This document shows positions 44,104 to 52,916 of a DNA stretch of 64,000 bases, piece after piece. The DNA lies in contig NZ_PVTK01000006.1 of NCBI RefSeq assembly GCF_003002925.1, forward strand, positions 157,431 to 221,430. Reading direction: 5' to 3'. The stretch's first letter is position 1. Every line of letters starts with the position of its first letter. The position numbers and the translations under genes were made by a program. The notes under the pieces are model-generated. The model was not told the origin of the DNA. It saw nothing but the letters and a program-made list of their open reading frames with translations, and ran no database searches. The stretch comes from Vreelandella songnenensis (GTDB lineage Bacteria; Pseudomonadota; Gammaproteobacteria; Pseudomonadales; Halomonadaceae).

Positions 44104-45582
44104 ATGAGTAAAACGGCTAAGCAGCAAGCAACAGTAACAGAAGCAGCAGAAGGCTCGCTTCTGGACCAGGTGATGGCGCAGACAAGGATGGCGCCGGCGG
44201 ATGAAGGATATGACGTTGCCAAGCAGGGTGTAGCGGCCTTCATTGCGGAGCTTTTAAACAGTAACGATGATGCGCCAACGGTCAACAAGTCGCTCGTCGA
44301 CAACATGATCGTCGAGCTTGATCGCAAGATTAGCCATCAGGTCGATGAGATTCTGCATGAACGCGATTTTCAGCAGCTCGAATCCGCATGGCGAGGCCTG
44401 AAACTTCTCGTTGATCGCACCGATTTTCGTGAAAACATCAAGCTGGATGTCCTGCACGCGACCAAGCAGGAGCTGCTGGATGATTTCGAATTTGCTCCGG
44501 AAATCAGCCAGAGCGGCCTTTATCACCACGTGTATAACGCGGGCTATGGCCAGTTTGGCGGTGAGCCAGTTGCCGGTATTATCGGGCACTACGATTTCAC
44601 GCCCTCAACACCGGATATGAAGCTTCTGCAGTATTCTGCCGCAGTAGGCGCCATGGCGCATGCGCCCTTCATGTCATCGGTGGCACCCTCTTTCTTCGGC
44701 ATCGAAAGCTTTGAAGAACTGCCGAATATCAAGGATTTCAAGGCAATTTTTGAAGGGCCGAAATATGCCCGCTGGCGCAGCCTGCGTGAATCCGATGACG
44801 CCCGCTATCTGGGTCTGACGGCTCCACGTTTTCTGCTACGGACGCCTTATGACCCGGTCGAGAACCCTATCAAGACCTTCAACTATCGTGAAACGGTCAG
44901 TGAAGATCACGAGCATTACCTGTGGGGTAACACCTCCTATCTGCTGGCTGAGCGTCTGACAGACAGCTTCGCCAAATATCGCTGGTGCCCCAATATCATC
45001 GGTCCGCAAAGCGGTGGTGCCGTTGAAAATCTGCCGGTTCACACCTACGAAGCCTTTGGCCAGCTGCAGGCCAAGATCCCGACGGAAGTGCTGATTACCG
45101 ACCGCCGCGAGTTCGAGATGGCCGAAGAGGGCTTTATCTCACTGACCATGCGCAAGGGCAGCGACAACGCGGCGTTCTTCTCGGCCAACTCGGTGCAAAA
45201 ACCGAAGGTATTTCCCAATACCGCCGAAGGCAAGATGGCAGAAACCAACTTCAAGCTGGGTACCCAGCTCCCCTACATGTTCATCATCAATCGCCTGGCG
45301 CACTACGTCAAAGTGCTGCAGCGCGAGCAGATTGGCTCATGGAAAGAGCGTCAGGATCTGGAGCGAGAGCTCAACGCCTGGATTCGACAGTATGTTGCCG
45401 ATCAGGAAAACCCGCCGGCAGACGTGCGCAGCCGCCGCCCGCTAAGGGCCGCCTCCATCCAGGTATCCGATGTCGAAGGAGAGCCAGGCTGGTATCAGGT
45501 CTCCATGTCGGTACGCCCGCATTTCAAATACATGGGGGCAAACTTTGAGCTATCACTGGTCGGACGTCTCGACAAGGAATAA
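44104..45582 (+). CDS. tssC: T6SS contractile sheath large subunit TssC (VipB)
   Basis: The large sheath subunit, 492 residues, of standard length. Blocks seen: MIVELDRKISHQVDEILHERDFQQLESAWRGLKLLVD (shortened: LESAWRGL), GEPVAGIIGHYDFTP, APFMSSVAPSFFG and the C-terminal MGANFELSLVGRLDKE. It partners TssB; ClpV later disassembles the contracted sheath. 56 bp after tssB, GAGGCACGGCG before the ATG. Confidence 0.96.
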   Translation: MSKTAKQQATVTEAAEGSLLDQVMAQTRMAPADEGYDVAKQGVAAFIAELLNSNDDAPTVNKSLVDNMIVELDRKISHQVDEILHERDFQQLESAWRGLKLLVDRTDFRENIKLDVLHATKQELLDDFEFAPEISQSGLYHHVYNAGYGQFGGEPVAGIIGHYDFTPSTPDMKLLQYSAAVGAMAHAPFMSSVAPSFFGIESFEELPNIKDFKAIFEGPKYARWRSLRESDDARYLGLTAPRFLLRTPYDPVENPIKTFNYRETVSEDHEHYLWGNTSYLLAERLTDSFAKYRWCPNIIGPQSGGAVENLPVHTYEAFGQLQAKIPTEVLITDRREFEMAEEGFISLTMRKGSDNAAFFSANSVQKPKVFPNTAEGKMAETNFKLGTQLPYMFIINRLAHYVKVLQREQIGSWKERQDLERELNAWIRQYVADQENPPADVRSRRPLRAASIQVSDVEGEPGWYQVSMSVRPHFKYMGANFELSLVGRLDKE

Positions 45583-45597
45583 AGGGCTGGCGGAGTC

Positions 45598-46029
45598 ATG
45601 GCAACTGACAGTAGCGGCTTGTTAAGCAGTCGGTTGTTTGAGCGCCTCGCTACCCCCCATCAATCTGCGCCTCTTGAAGAAGAGGCGCGGTTGGTAGAAG
45701 TGGTCGAGTCGATCAAGCGCCACCTGGTTGAATTGCTCAATAGTCACCCTGGGAATAATGCCTGCGCACCCGATCTGGGCCTGCTTGACTTCAATGACGC
45801 CACCATTGGTGTGCTGGACCTGGAGCTCAACATTCAGCAGGCCATTCGCCAGTGCATCGAGCGTTTTGAACCACGAGTGCAGCGGGTAGATGTCGAGTCG
45901 CTGCCCAACGCAGGCGACCCGCTGCAGCTGCGTTTTCAGGTGCATGCCACGGTGGCGTTAGGCAGAGAAAGTGCGCTGACCACCATCGACCTGGTGTTAA
46001 ACAACAAGCGTTATCAGTGTCTCAATTGA
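45598..46029 (+). CDS. tssE: T6SS baseplate protein TssE (gp25-like)
   Basis: A baseplate subunit homologous to T4 gp25. The 143 residues include SIKRHLVELLNSHPGN, PDLGLLDFND and the EPR of FEPRVQRVDV, the key motif of the gp25 fold. It links the baseplate wedge to the sheath. 15 bp after tssC. Confidence 0.93.
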   Translation: MATDSSGLLSSRLFERLATPHQSAPLEEEARLVEVVESIKRHLVELLNSHPGNNACAPDLGLLDFNDATIGVLDLELNIQQAIRQCIERFEPRVQRVDVESLPNAGDPLQLRFQVHATVALGRESALTTIDLVLNNKRYQCLN

Positions 46030-46047
46030 TTGACCCGAGGGGCACGC

Positions 46048-47811
46048 ATGCTCAACCGTTATTATCGTGATGAACTCAATTTTCTAAAGCGCCAGGGGCG
46101 CGAGTTTGCCCAGGCAAACCCGAACCTTAGCCGGTTTCTGTCCGAGCGCAGCACGGACCCGGACGTTGAACGGCTGTTGGAAGGCTTTGCCTTTCTGACC
46201 GGGCGCATGCGGGAAAAGGTGGAAGACGAGTTCCCGGAGCTTACCCACTCACTGATCAGCATGCTGTGGCCGAACTACTTGCGGCCGGTGCCCAGCATGA
46301 CGGTTGTGCAGTTCACCCCCATGTGGCACTCCCTGAGCCAGCACCAGCAGGTAAGCCGTGGAACGGAGCTTGCCAGCAACGCTGTCGAAAATACGTCTTG
46401 TCTGTTTCGTACCTGCCATGACGTCACGCTCTATCCGCTGGAGCATGCGGGCGTAGAGGCGCGGCACACACGGGAAACCTCGCTGGTCGAGCTGTCGATG
46501 GATGTGCACAGTGACCAGCCCATGAAGGATATGGGCATCACGTCATTGCGTCTGCATCTGGGCGGCGATACCTATACGGCGCGTACGCTCTATCTCTGGA
46601 TGAGCCACTACCTGGCTCGTCTTGAAATCGACATTGATGGAAAGCGCCAGACGCTGCCAGCCAATGCCTTGAAAGCCGTCGGGTTCGAGCGCGACCAGGC
46701 GCTTTTGCCCTATCCAAGTAATGTGCATCAAGGGTACCGAATTCTGCAGGAGTATCTCTGCTTTCCCGAGGCGTTTCATTTCTTTGATGTGCAGGGTCTG
46801 GACCAGATATTGCCTGATGCGCCAGCCAAGCGGGTCACGCTTCGCTTTGTCTTTGCGCGCCCGCTGCCGACCGATGCGCGTATCCAGAACGAGCACCTGG
46901 CCCTTTACTGCACGCCTGCCATCAACCTCTTTGAACACGATGCTGAGCCCATCGACCTGACGGGGGAGCGCAGCGAATACCGCATTCGCCCCAGCAGCAA
47001 GTCGCCCTCGCATTACGAAATATTCAGTGTGGATAGCGTGGTAGGGCGTCTGGAAGGTGAACAGAGTACGTCCAAGACCGCGTCACGACGGTATGTACCG
47101 TTCGAAAGTTTCCAGCACCAGATCGAGCGTGACAAGGGGCGCCAGGCGCTTCATTTTCGTGTGCGTGTCGGCAACAGCCTGCGCAGCGATGGTTTCGATC
47201 ACGACATTGCCTTTATACGTGAGGACGAGCAGGCGTGTCTGGGGCGGCGAGAAACCATTTCTCTTGCCCTGACCTGTTCCAATCGCGAGCTGCCCGAGCG
47301 GTTGACCGTTGGCGATGTTTGCGTCGGCACGGAAAAGAGCCCTTCATTTGCCACCTTTTCCAATATTACCCGACCCACGCCGGTACTGCGGCCCGCCATT
47401 GATGACGGGCTTTTATGGATTCTGATCTCGAACCTGTCGCTTAACTATCTTTCGCTGCTCAATCGCGATGCGCTGTGTTCGGTATTGAGGGCGTATGACT
47501 TCCGCGCTCTGGTAGACCGTCAGGCCGAGCGCATTGCCCAGAAGCGCCTGACCGGTATTGTCAGTATCGATACCCAGCCGGTTGATCGTTTGCGCAAGGG
47601 GTTGCCGGTGCGCGGTTTGCGCTCTGTCATGACGCTTGATCAGGACGCGTTTGGCGATGAAGGCAGCCTGTACCTGTTTGGTAGTGTGCTTGCCCGCTTC
47701 ATGTCGCTTTATGCCAGCATCAATTCGTTTCATGAGCTTCAGGTCATCAATCGCCATAACCAAGAGCGCTATGTATGGAGCTTACAGGAAGGGCAGCAGC
47801 CACTGATGTAG
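46048..47811 (+). CDS. tssF: T6SS baseplate protein TssF
   Basis: The large baseplate wedge component (587 residues, normal). It begins MLNRYYRDELNFLKRQGREFA with FLSERSTDPDVERLLEGFAFLTGRMREK, the standard family start, and ends with NRHNQERYVWSLQEG. The ATG at 46048 has GAGGGGC upstream; a start 6 codons earlier is less likely. The last 37 bases overlap tssG. Confidence 0.94.
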   Translation: MLNRYYRDELNFLKRQGREFAQANPNLSRFLSERSTDPDVERLLEGFAFLTGRMREKVEDEFPELTHSLISMLWPNYLRPVPSMTVVQFTPMWHSLSQHQQVSRGTELASNAVENTSCLFRTCHDVTLYPLEHAGVEARHTRETSLVELSMDVHSDQPMKDMGITSLRLHLGGDTYTARTLYLWMSHYLARLEIDIDGKRQTLPANALKAVGFERDQALLPYPSNVHQGYRILQEYLCFPEAFHFFDVQGLDQILPDAPAKRVTLRFVFARPLPTDARIQNEHLALYCTPAINLFEHDAEPIDLTGERSEYRIRPSSKSPSHYEIFSVDSVVGRLEGEQSTSKTASRRYVPFESFQHQIERDKGRQALHFRVRVGNSLRSDGFDHDIAFIREDEQACLGRRETISLALTCSNRELPERLTVGDVCVGTEKSPSFATFSNITRPTPVLRPAIDDGLLWILISNLSLNYLSLLNRDALCSVLRAYDFRALVDRQAERIAQKRLTGIVSIDTQPVDRLRKGLPVRGLRSVMTLDQDAFGDEGSLYLFGSVLARFMSLYASINSFHELQVINRHNQERYVWSLQEGQQPLM

Positions 47812-48797
47812 CGCTGGCGCCCTTGCTCGACAAGGCGCGACGCTACGAATTTTTCCAACTGGTCGAGCTGCTGCACCGTCATCACGGCGATGATCAGGAG
47901 CGGCGGCATGGCGGTAGCGTGCCGTCATTTCAGCGCGTGCGCTACAAGACTTCTGCTTCGCTGGGCTTTCCAGGCAGCGACGTACTGACACTCGAGGCCG
48001 ATGGGTACGGTCAGTATGAGATGGAAGTCAGTTTTCTGGGGTTGCAGGGCGCGCAATCTCCGCTGCCCAGCTACTACCTGGAAGCGCTGGCTCACGAGTC
48101 CGCGCACCAGGAGGGAGCGGCCGGCGACTTTCTGGATTTCTTCAACCACCGCCTGCTGACCCTGATGCACCAGAACTGGCGGAAATATCGCCATTACGTG
48201 CGCTATCAAGACAATGCGCGGGACGGCTTCTCAGCAGCCGTATTTGCACTGGTAGGGCTTGCTGATGACAACCTGCGCGGTGAAACGCCCATCAACTGGA
48301 GCAAGATGCTGGCCTATGCCGGGCTTCTGGCGGGGCGTTCGCGCTCGCCGGATGTGGTCATCGGCATTGTCAGCCACTGCTTTGACCTGGCCCGTGTGGA
48401 AATCGAAGAGTGGATTCACCGCTGGGTGGATATTCCCCTGAATCAGCGTAGCCGCATGGGGTTATCGGGCATGACGCTGGGTGAAGACATGGTCGCAGGC
48501 GAGCGGGTGGCCGATGTAAATGGCAAGTTCGCGCTATGCCTTCGCGGGTTGAGTCTTGAGCGCTTTAGGGACTTTCTGCCCGACGGTGAAGAGCATCAGC
48601 CTTTGAAGACGCTGGTCAGCTTTGTACTGCGCGAGCCGCTCGCCTACGACCTGGAGCTTGAACTGCTGGAAAGCGAGGTCAAGCCCATGCGCCTTGGCGA
48701 TGCCGGGTCCTGCCAATTGGGCTGGACCACCTTTGTAGACCCTGATGGTGACGATGCCTCGACGCGTCGCCGTGTTCGCATTCAGATGATGAGTTAA
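47775..48797 (+). CDS. tssG: T6SS baseplate protein TssG
   Basis: The wedge partner of TssF (340 residues). It contains YEFFQLVELLHR, the SLGFPGSDV and EVSFLGLQGAQSPLPSYYLEAL blocks and LTLMHQNWRKYRHYV. The start lies inside tssF (37-base overlap), implying translational coupling. Confidence 0.93.
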   Translation: MELTGRAAATDVALAPLLDKARRYEFFQLVELLHRHHGDDQERRHGGSVPSFQRVRYKTSASLGFPGSDVLTLEADGYGQYEMEVSFLGLQGAQSPLPSYYLEALAHESAHQEGAAGDFLDFFNHRLLTLMHQNWRKYRHYVRYQDNARDGFSAAVFALVGLADDNLRGETPINWSKMLAYAGLLAGRSRSPDVVIGIVSHCFDLARVEIEEWIHRWVDIPLNQRSRMGLSGMTLGEDMVAGERVADVNGKFALCLRGLSLERFRDFLPDGEEHQPLKTLVSFVLREPLAYDLELELLESEVKPMRLGDAGSCQLGWTTFVDPDGDDASTRRRVRIQMMS

Positions 48798-48800
48798 CGC

Positions 48801-50180
48801 ATGCAAGTCGATCCGTTTGATGCCGTGACGTTAGTAGTTGTGAACAGCGAACAGCTGGAAGGCCGTTCGTCCAGTAGCTATGTCTTCCAGGGCGAGGGAG
48901 GAACCCTTGGCAGCAGTGATTATGACGACTGGCTGCTGCAGGACCACGCAGGAAGGGTGCGCCCCCAGCATGCTGAGATTACCAAGATCGATGGCAAATT
49001 CTGCCTGATCGACTGCAGCGGCCATACCTTTATCAACCGTGCCACGCTGCCTGTCGGGCGCAATCGGAAAGTCGCCTTGCGCGACGGTGATGAGCTGACG
49101 ATCGGGGTGTATCGCTTGAAGGTGCATACCGGCGACCGGCATGCCTGGCAACCCGGCATGCATTCGCTTACCACGCTGATTGATGAAGAGCAGGAAGACG
49201 TTACTACACATGAGCACGCCGGCTGGCCCATGGGAAGCGAACCCTCGGGGCGTCATCAGGCTCAGCAGGAAGACCCGATAGAAGCACTAGGGGGTGTCGT
49301 TCCCGGTTCGCTGCAGCACGACCCCATGGTCGCGCTGGATAAAGACGCTGCACCGCCAGCCACCCTGGAGCCCCTGGACGCGAGCCCCAGTGCGTACCGC
49401 AGCCACACTAACGAATGGCGCCAGCAAGAGCAGCGCGACGAAGCGGTACGCCTTCCCGAAATCAAACCCTTGAATGGCACCACAAAACAGAGGAGCAGTG
49501 GCATGGATGAACGGCAGCTAAACGACTTGGAGCGCTCTGTTGGCGAGCAACTGGAAGATCGCTGGCAGCAGCCCACTACGCAGGCGCTGAGCCATGTGGG
49601 TGCCGACCCGCTGCTGAGGGGGCTGGGGCTTGATCTGCCTTTTCAAAACAGTGAAGAGCAGCAGGCGTTTCTAGAAGAAGCGGGCCAGACATTGCGCGCT
49701 ACCATCGATGGCCTGCGCCGACTGCAGCAGAGCCAGAACGATAGCAAGTACCCGCTTCGCGACCGTCGCTTGCAGCCTATCGAGGACAATCCTCTGCGAC
49801 TGGGGCTTACGTTTGAAGAAACGGCAGAAACCATGTTTTCGGCACAGCGCAGCCCTGTTCACCTGTCGGCCCCGGAAGCGGTCGCCGAGAGCCTGCGTCA
49901 TCAGGGCCAGCATCAGGCGGCCGTTGAAGAAGCCATCGGTCAGGCGCTGGGCGCCATTCTGGATGCCTTCTCGCCCGAGGCGCTGCTCAAGCGCTTTCAT
50001 GCCTATCGCGGCGCTGGCAACCGAATCGAGGACGAAGGCGGCTGGGCCTGGGAAATGTACCAGCACTACTACCGCGAGCTGAACTCTGGTCGCCAGCAGG
50101 GCTTTCAGAAGCTTTTCTGGGAAGTATTCGAGCAGGGATATGACCAGTCAGTGCGTCGTCAGCAGCGGGAGGAGGCATGA
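48801..50180 (+). CDS. tagH: T6SS FHA-domain protein TagH (Fha)
   Basis: A scaffold protein of 459 residues. The FHA domain (about 20-110) shows GSSDYDDWLLQD, RPQHAEITKIDGKFCLID and the DGDELTIGVYRL strand. A ~130-residue low-complexity, Gln/Glu/Pro-rich linker follows. The C-terminal ~200 residues are the conserved TagH region ending WEVFEQGYDQSVRRQQREE. FHA proteins of T6SS bind phosphothreonine made by PpkA/TagE, but neither that kinase nor PppA is in the window. It overlaps tssJ by four bases. Confidence 0.9.
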   Translation: MQVDPFDAVTLVVVNSEQLEGRSSSSYVFQGEGGTLGSSDYDDWLLQDHAGRVRPQHAEITKIDGKFCLIDCSGHTFINRATLPVGRNRKVALRDGDELTIGVYRLKVHTGDRHAWQPGMHSLTTLIDEEQEDVTTHEHAGWPMGSEPSGRHQAQQEDPIEALGGVVPGSLQHDPMVALDKDAAPPATLEPLDASPSAYRSHTNEWRQQEQRDEAVRLPEIKPLNGTTKQRSSGMDERQLNDLERSVGEQLEDRWQQPTTQALSHVGADPLLRGLGLDLPFQNSEEQQAFLEEAGQTLRATIDGLRRLQQSQNDSKYPLRDRRLQPIEDNPLRLGLTFEETAETMFSAQRSPVHLSAPEAVAESLRHQGQHQAAVEEAIGQALGAILDAFSPEALLKRFHAYRGAGNRIEDEGGWAWEMYQHYYRELNSGRQQGFQKLFWEVFEQGYDQSVRRQQREEA

Positions 50181-50728
50181 GTGCGCCTGGCCTGAACATG
50201 ACGGTCGTGCGCCTTGTCGGGCTGTTCTGCCTGCTGCTCCTGCTGGCCGGTTGCGCGTCGACCCGGGAAGCGGCAGGCAAGACGTGGCAGGTAATGCGCG
50301 ACCCTTCCGTGCCCGTGGGCTATCCCGAGGATCGCCCGACGACGGTAGATATCAGCATGGTGGCCGAGCCCAATGTGAACCCCAACGTGGAGGGAGATGG
50401 CACGCCGCTGCGCTTTCAGGTGCTGCAACTCAAGGATGACTCCATGCTGATGGCGGCGGATCTGAGCCAACTGCATGCAGACCTGGAAGCCGCGCTGGGC
50501 ACGAACTACCTGACTCACGACGACTTTACCCTGCTGCCGGGGCAGTGGAAGTTCTACGAACCGTTCGCGGTTGATGAAGAGACGCGCTACATCGGGCTGA
50601 TCGCCTTTTATGCCACGCCCAACGAGGCGGAGTGGAAAAAGGTCGTGAAAGTCACCAGCCGTGGGGAGCACTACCACCTGCTGGTTCACCTCCGTGACAG
50701 TGAAGTAGAACTAAGGAAGGAGGAGTAA
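50177..50728 (+). CDS. tssJ: T6SS outer-membrane lipoprotein TssJ
   Basis: An outer-membrane lipoprotein that binds the TssM periplasmic domain. The lipobox is LLAGC with Cys26; the residue after Cys is Ala, compatible with outer-membrane sorting. The 183 residues then form a transthyretin-like domain (PLRFQVLQLKDDSMLMAAD and QWKFYEPFAVDEETRYIGLIAFY). Overlaps tagH and abuts tssK. Confidence 0.92.
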   Translation: MSAPGLNMTVVRLVGLFCLLLLLAGCASTREAAGKTWQVMRDPSVPVGYPEDRPTTVDISMVAEPNVNPNVEGDGTPLRFQVLQLKDDSMLMAADLSQLHADLEAALGTNYLTHDDFTLLPGQWKFYEPFAVDEETRYIGLIAFYATPNEAEWKKVVKVTSRGEHYHLLVHLRDSEVELRKEE

Positions 50729-52062
50729 TGGCTAGCCGCAATCGAGTGGTATGGAGCGAGGGCCTGTTCATCAAGCCCCAGCATTTCCAGCAGCAGCAGC
50801 GCAGCCTGGAAGGGCTTTTGGATACACGCCTCAAGGGGGTCAGCCACTACCTCTACGGATTCTTATCCCTTGAGCTGAATAACGAATTTCTCAGCTTTGG
50901 GCGCATAGCGATCAGTCGGGCCAGCGGCGTTACGCCCGATGGTATCGCTTTTCACCTGCCCGCAGACGATGTCGAGCCGACGCCGCTTGAGATCGATGAT
51001 GCAAGCATTACCAACCAGGTTGTCTACCTGGGCCTGCCGCTGGCCACCGACGGCGTAGGTGAAGTGCGCTGGCCAGAAGATGATTTGCCTGCCCGCTACC
51101 GCCTTTCCTCGCGCAGCGTGCGTGACCTCCACTCTCAAGATGGGGCCACCGCCGAGCTTGAGGTTGCACGGGTTTCACCGCGTCTGCTGCTTGAGCGCGA
51201 TGACCGCAGCGGCTATGCCTGCCTTGCCGTAGCGCGCATCGTCGAGCGCCGCCCGGATGGCAGCCTGGTACTGGATGAACAGTTCCTGCCCACGCTGCTT
51301 AACGTACAGGCGGCTCCTGGCTTGCAGCGGTTCGTGGGGGAAATGGCGGGCCTGATGCGTGAGCGGGCACGCAACATCGCCCAACGGCTTTCCACTCCCC
51401 ACCAGGCAGGCGTTGCGGATGTATCTGACTTCATGCTGCTGCAACTGCTCAACCGTGCCCAGCCCCGCTTTCAGCATCTGGCGCGCCTTGGGCAACTGCA
51501 TCCGGAACGTCTCTACGACACCATGCACGAAATCGCCTGTGAGCTGGTGACCTTTACCGATGAATCCCGGCTGCCGCCGGAATGCCCGGCCTACGACCAC
51601 GACCACCCCGAACGGGCCTTCAAGCCGTTGATGAAGATGCTGCGCCAGGCGCTTTCCACCGTGCTTGAGCCACGGGCAGTGGCGATCCAGCTGCAGTCGC
51701 GCCGCTTCGGCCTGCTGGTTGCACCGCTTTCCGATCTCAGCCTGATCGAATCTGCCGAGTTCATCCTGGCCGTGCGTGCCGATATGCCCAACGAACGTCT
51801 GCGCAAGCTGTTTCTACAGCAGACCAAGGTCGCAAGCGTTGAGCGTATCCGCGACCTTATCAGCCTGCAGCTGCCTGGCGTACCGCTTGAGCCGCTGCCG
51901 GTGGCCCCCCGCGAGCTGCCTTATCACGCCGGCTACACCTACTTCCAGCTGGACCGCCAGAGCGAAGCGTGGGGAATGCTTAACGGCGCCAGCGGCTTTG
52001 CGTTCCACGTGGCCGGGGAGTTCCCGGGTTTGGAAATGCAGTTCTGGGCGATCAGGAGTTAA
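50728..52062 (+). CDS. tssK: T6SS baseplate-membrane complex adaptor TssK
   Basis: TssK joins the baseplate to the TssL/TssM membrane complex. The 444 residues start with NRVVWSEGLFIKPQHFQQQQR, the hallmark of the family; HEIACELVTFTDESRLPPECPAYDHDHP lies in the middle, and the C-terminal FHVAGEFPGLEMQFWAI is the TssL-binding head. It shares one base with tssJ. Confidence 0.95.
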   Translation: MASRNRVVWSEGLFIKPQHFQQQQRSLEGLLDTRLKGVSHYLYGFLSLELNNEFLSFGRIAISRASGVTPDGIAFHLPADDVEPTPLEIDDASITNQVVYLGLPLATDGVGEVRWPEDDLPARYRLSSRSVRDLHSQDGATAELEVARVSPRLLLERDDRSGYACLAVARIVERRPDGSLVLDEQFLPTLLNVQAAPGLQRFVGEMAGLMRERARNIAQRLSTPHQAGVADVSDFMLLQLLNRAQPRFQHLARLGQLHPERLYDTMHEIACELVTFTDESRLPPECPAYDHDHPERAFKPLMKMLRQALSTVLEPRAVAIQLQSRRFGLLVAPLSDLSLIESAEFILAVRADMPNERLRKLFLQQTKVASVERIRDLISLQLPGVPLEPLPVAPRELPYHAGYTYFQLDRQSEAWGMLNGASGFAFHVAGEFPGLEMQFWAIRS

Positions 52063-52065
52063 ACC

Positions 52066-52908
52066 ATGCAACATCTTGTTACCGATGGGCAAGGCTCGAC
52101 CCGCGGACGCGCCGCGCCGCATAAGATGCGCCACGAGGATCTCATCAACGAGCGTGGCCTTGAGCATCTCATCCATAGCCACGCCGAACAGCTCGATGCT
52201 GACGAAGACTACTGGTTCCGGCTGCGGGGGCATAACCTCAACCCCTTGGTGGATGCCGCCAGCAGCCTGCTGGGCATGGTGGTTCGCGTTCGCCAGCTCG
52301 ACAGCGCAGGCGATGTCGAACGCCTCTACCGCCAGGTGGTCGACGAAATTGCCGCCATCGAGATCGAGCTGACCGAACAGGGCTACGACCGTGCCACGCT
52401 GCTTGCCTACCGCTATGTACTCTGCTCGTTTATCGATGAAGCAGTCATGGGCATGCCCTGGGGGCGGCAAAGCAAGTGGGCTGAACACTCGCTGTTGACC
52501 CGGTTTCATAACGAAACCTGGGGCGGGGAAAAAGTGTTCTCCATCCTGGCGCGACTGCAGCAAGAACCCCAGCGCTATCGTGACATGCTCGCCTTTATCT
52601 ACCTGTGCCTGTGCCTTGGGTTTGAGGGCCGTTATCGCGTCATGTCTCACGGGCGCGATGAGTACGAGCAGATTGTTCGTGCCCTGGGTGACCAGCTTTC
52701 ATCGCTTGAACAGCCCGCTGAAGACACCCTGACGCAGCCGCTCAAGAACGTGGTGCAGGGACGTTCGCAGCGCACGGCCAGCTTCCCGACCTGGGGTATC
52801 TTTGCGCTTTTTACCCTGGCCATGGTCGCGGTGTATCTGGGCTTCTCCTGGTCGCTTGATCAGCAGGCCGAACAGATCACCACGCTTCTCAACCAACTTT
52901 ATCGCTAG
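52066..52908 (+). CDS. tssL: T6SS inner-membrane protein TssL (DotU family)
   Basis: A tail-anchored inner-membrane protein of 280 residues. The cytoplasmic DotU domain contains NPLVDAASSLLGMVVRVRQL, YVLCSFIDEAVMGMPWG and FIYLCLCLGFEGRYRV. A single C-terminal span is at about 245-265. It lacks the periplasmic OmpA-like peptidoglycan-binding extension of longer TssL proteins, so anchoring of the complex to the wall would need another protein. Confidence 0.94.
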   Translation: MQHLVTDGQGSTRGRAAPHKMRHEDLINERGLEHLIHSHAEQLDADEDYWFRLRGHNLNPLVDAASSLLGMVVRVRQLDSAGDVERLYRQVVDEIAAIEIELTEQGYDRATLLAYRYVLCSFIDEAVMGMPWGRQSKWAEHSLLTRFHNETWGGEKVFSILARLQQEPQRYRDMLAFIYLCLCLGFEGRYRVMSHGRDEYEQIVRALGDQLSSLEQPAEDTLTQPLKNVVQGRSQRTASFPTWGIFALFTLAMVAVYLGFSWSLDQQAEQITTLLNQLYR

Positions 52909-52916
52909 GAGTTACC

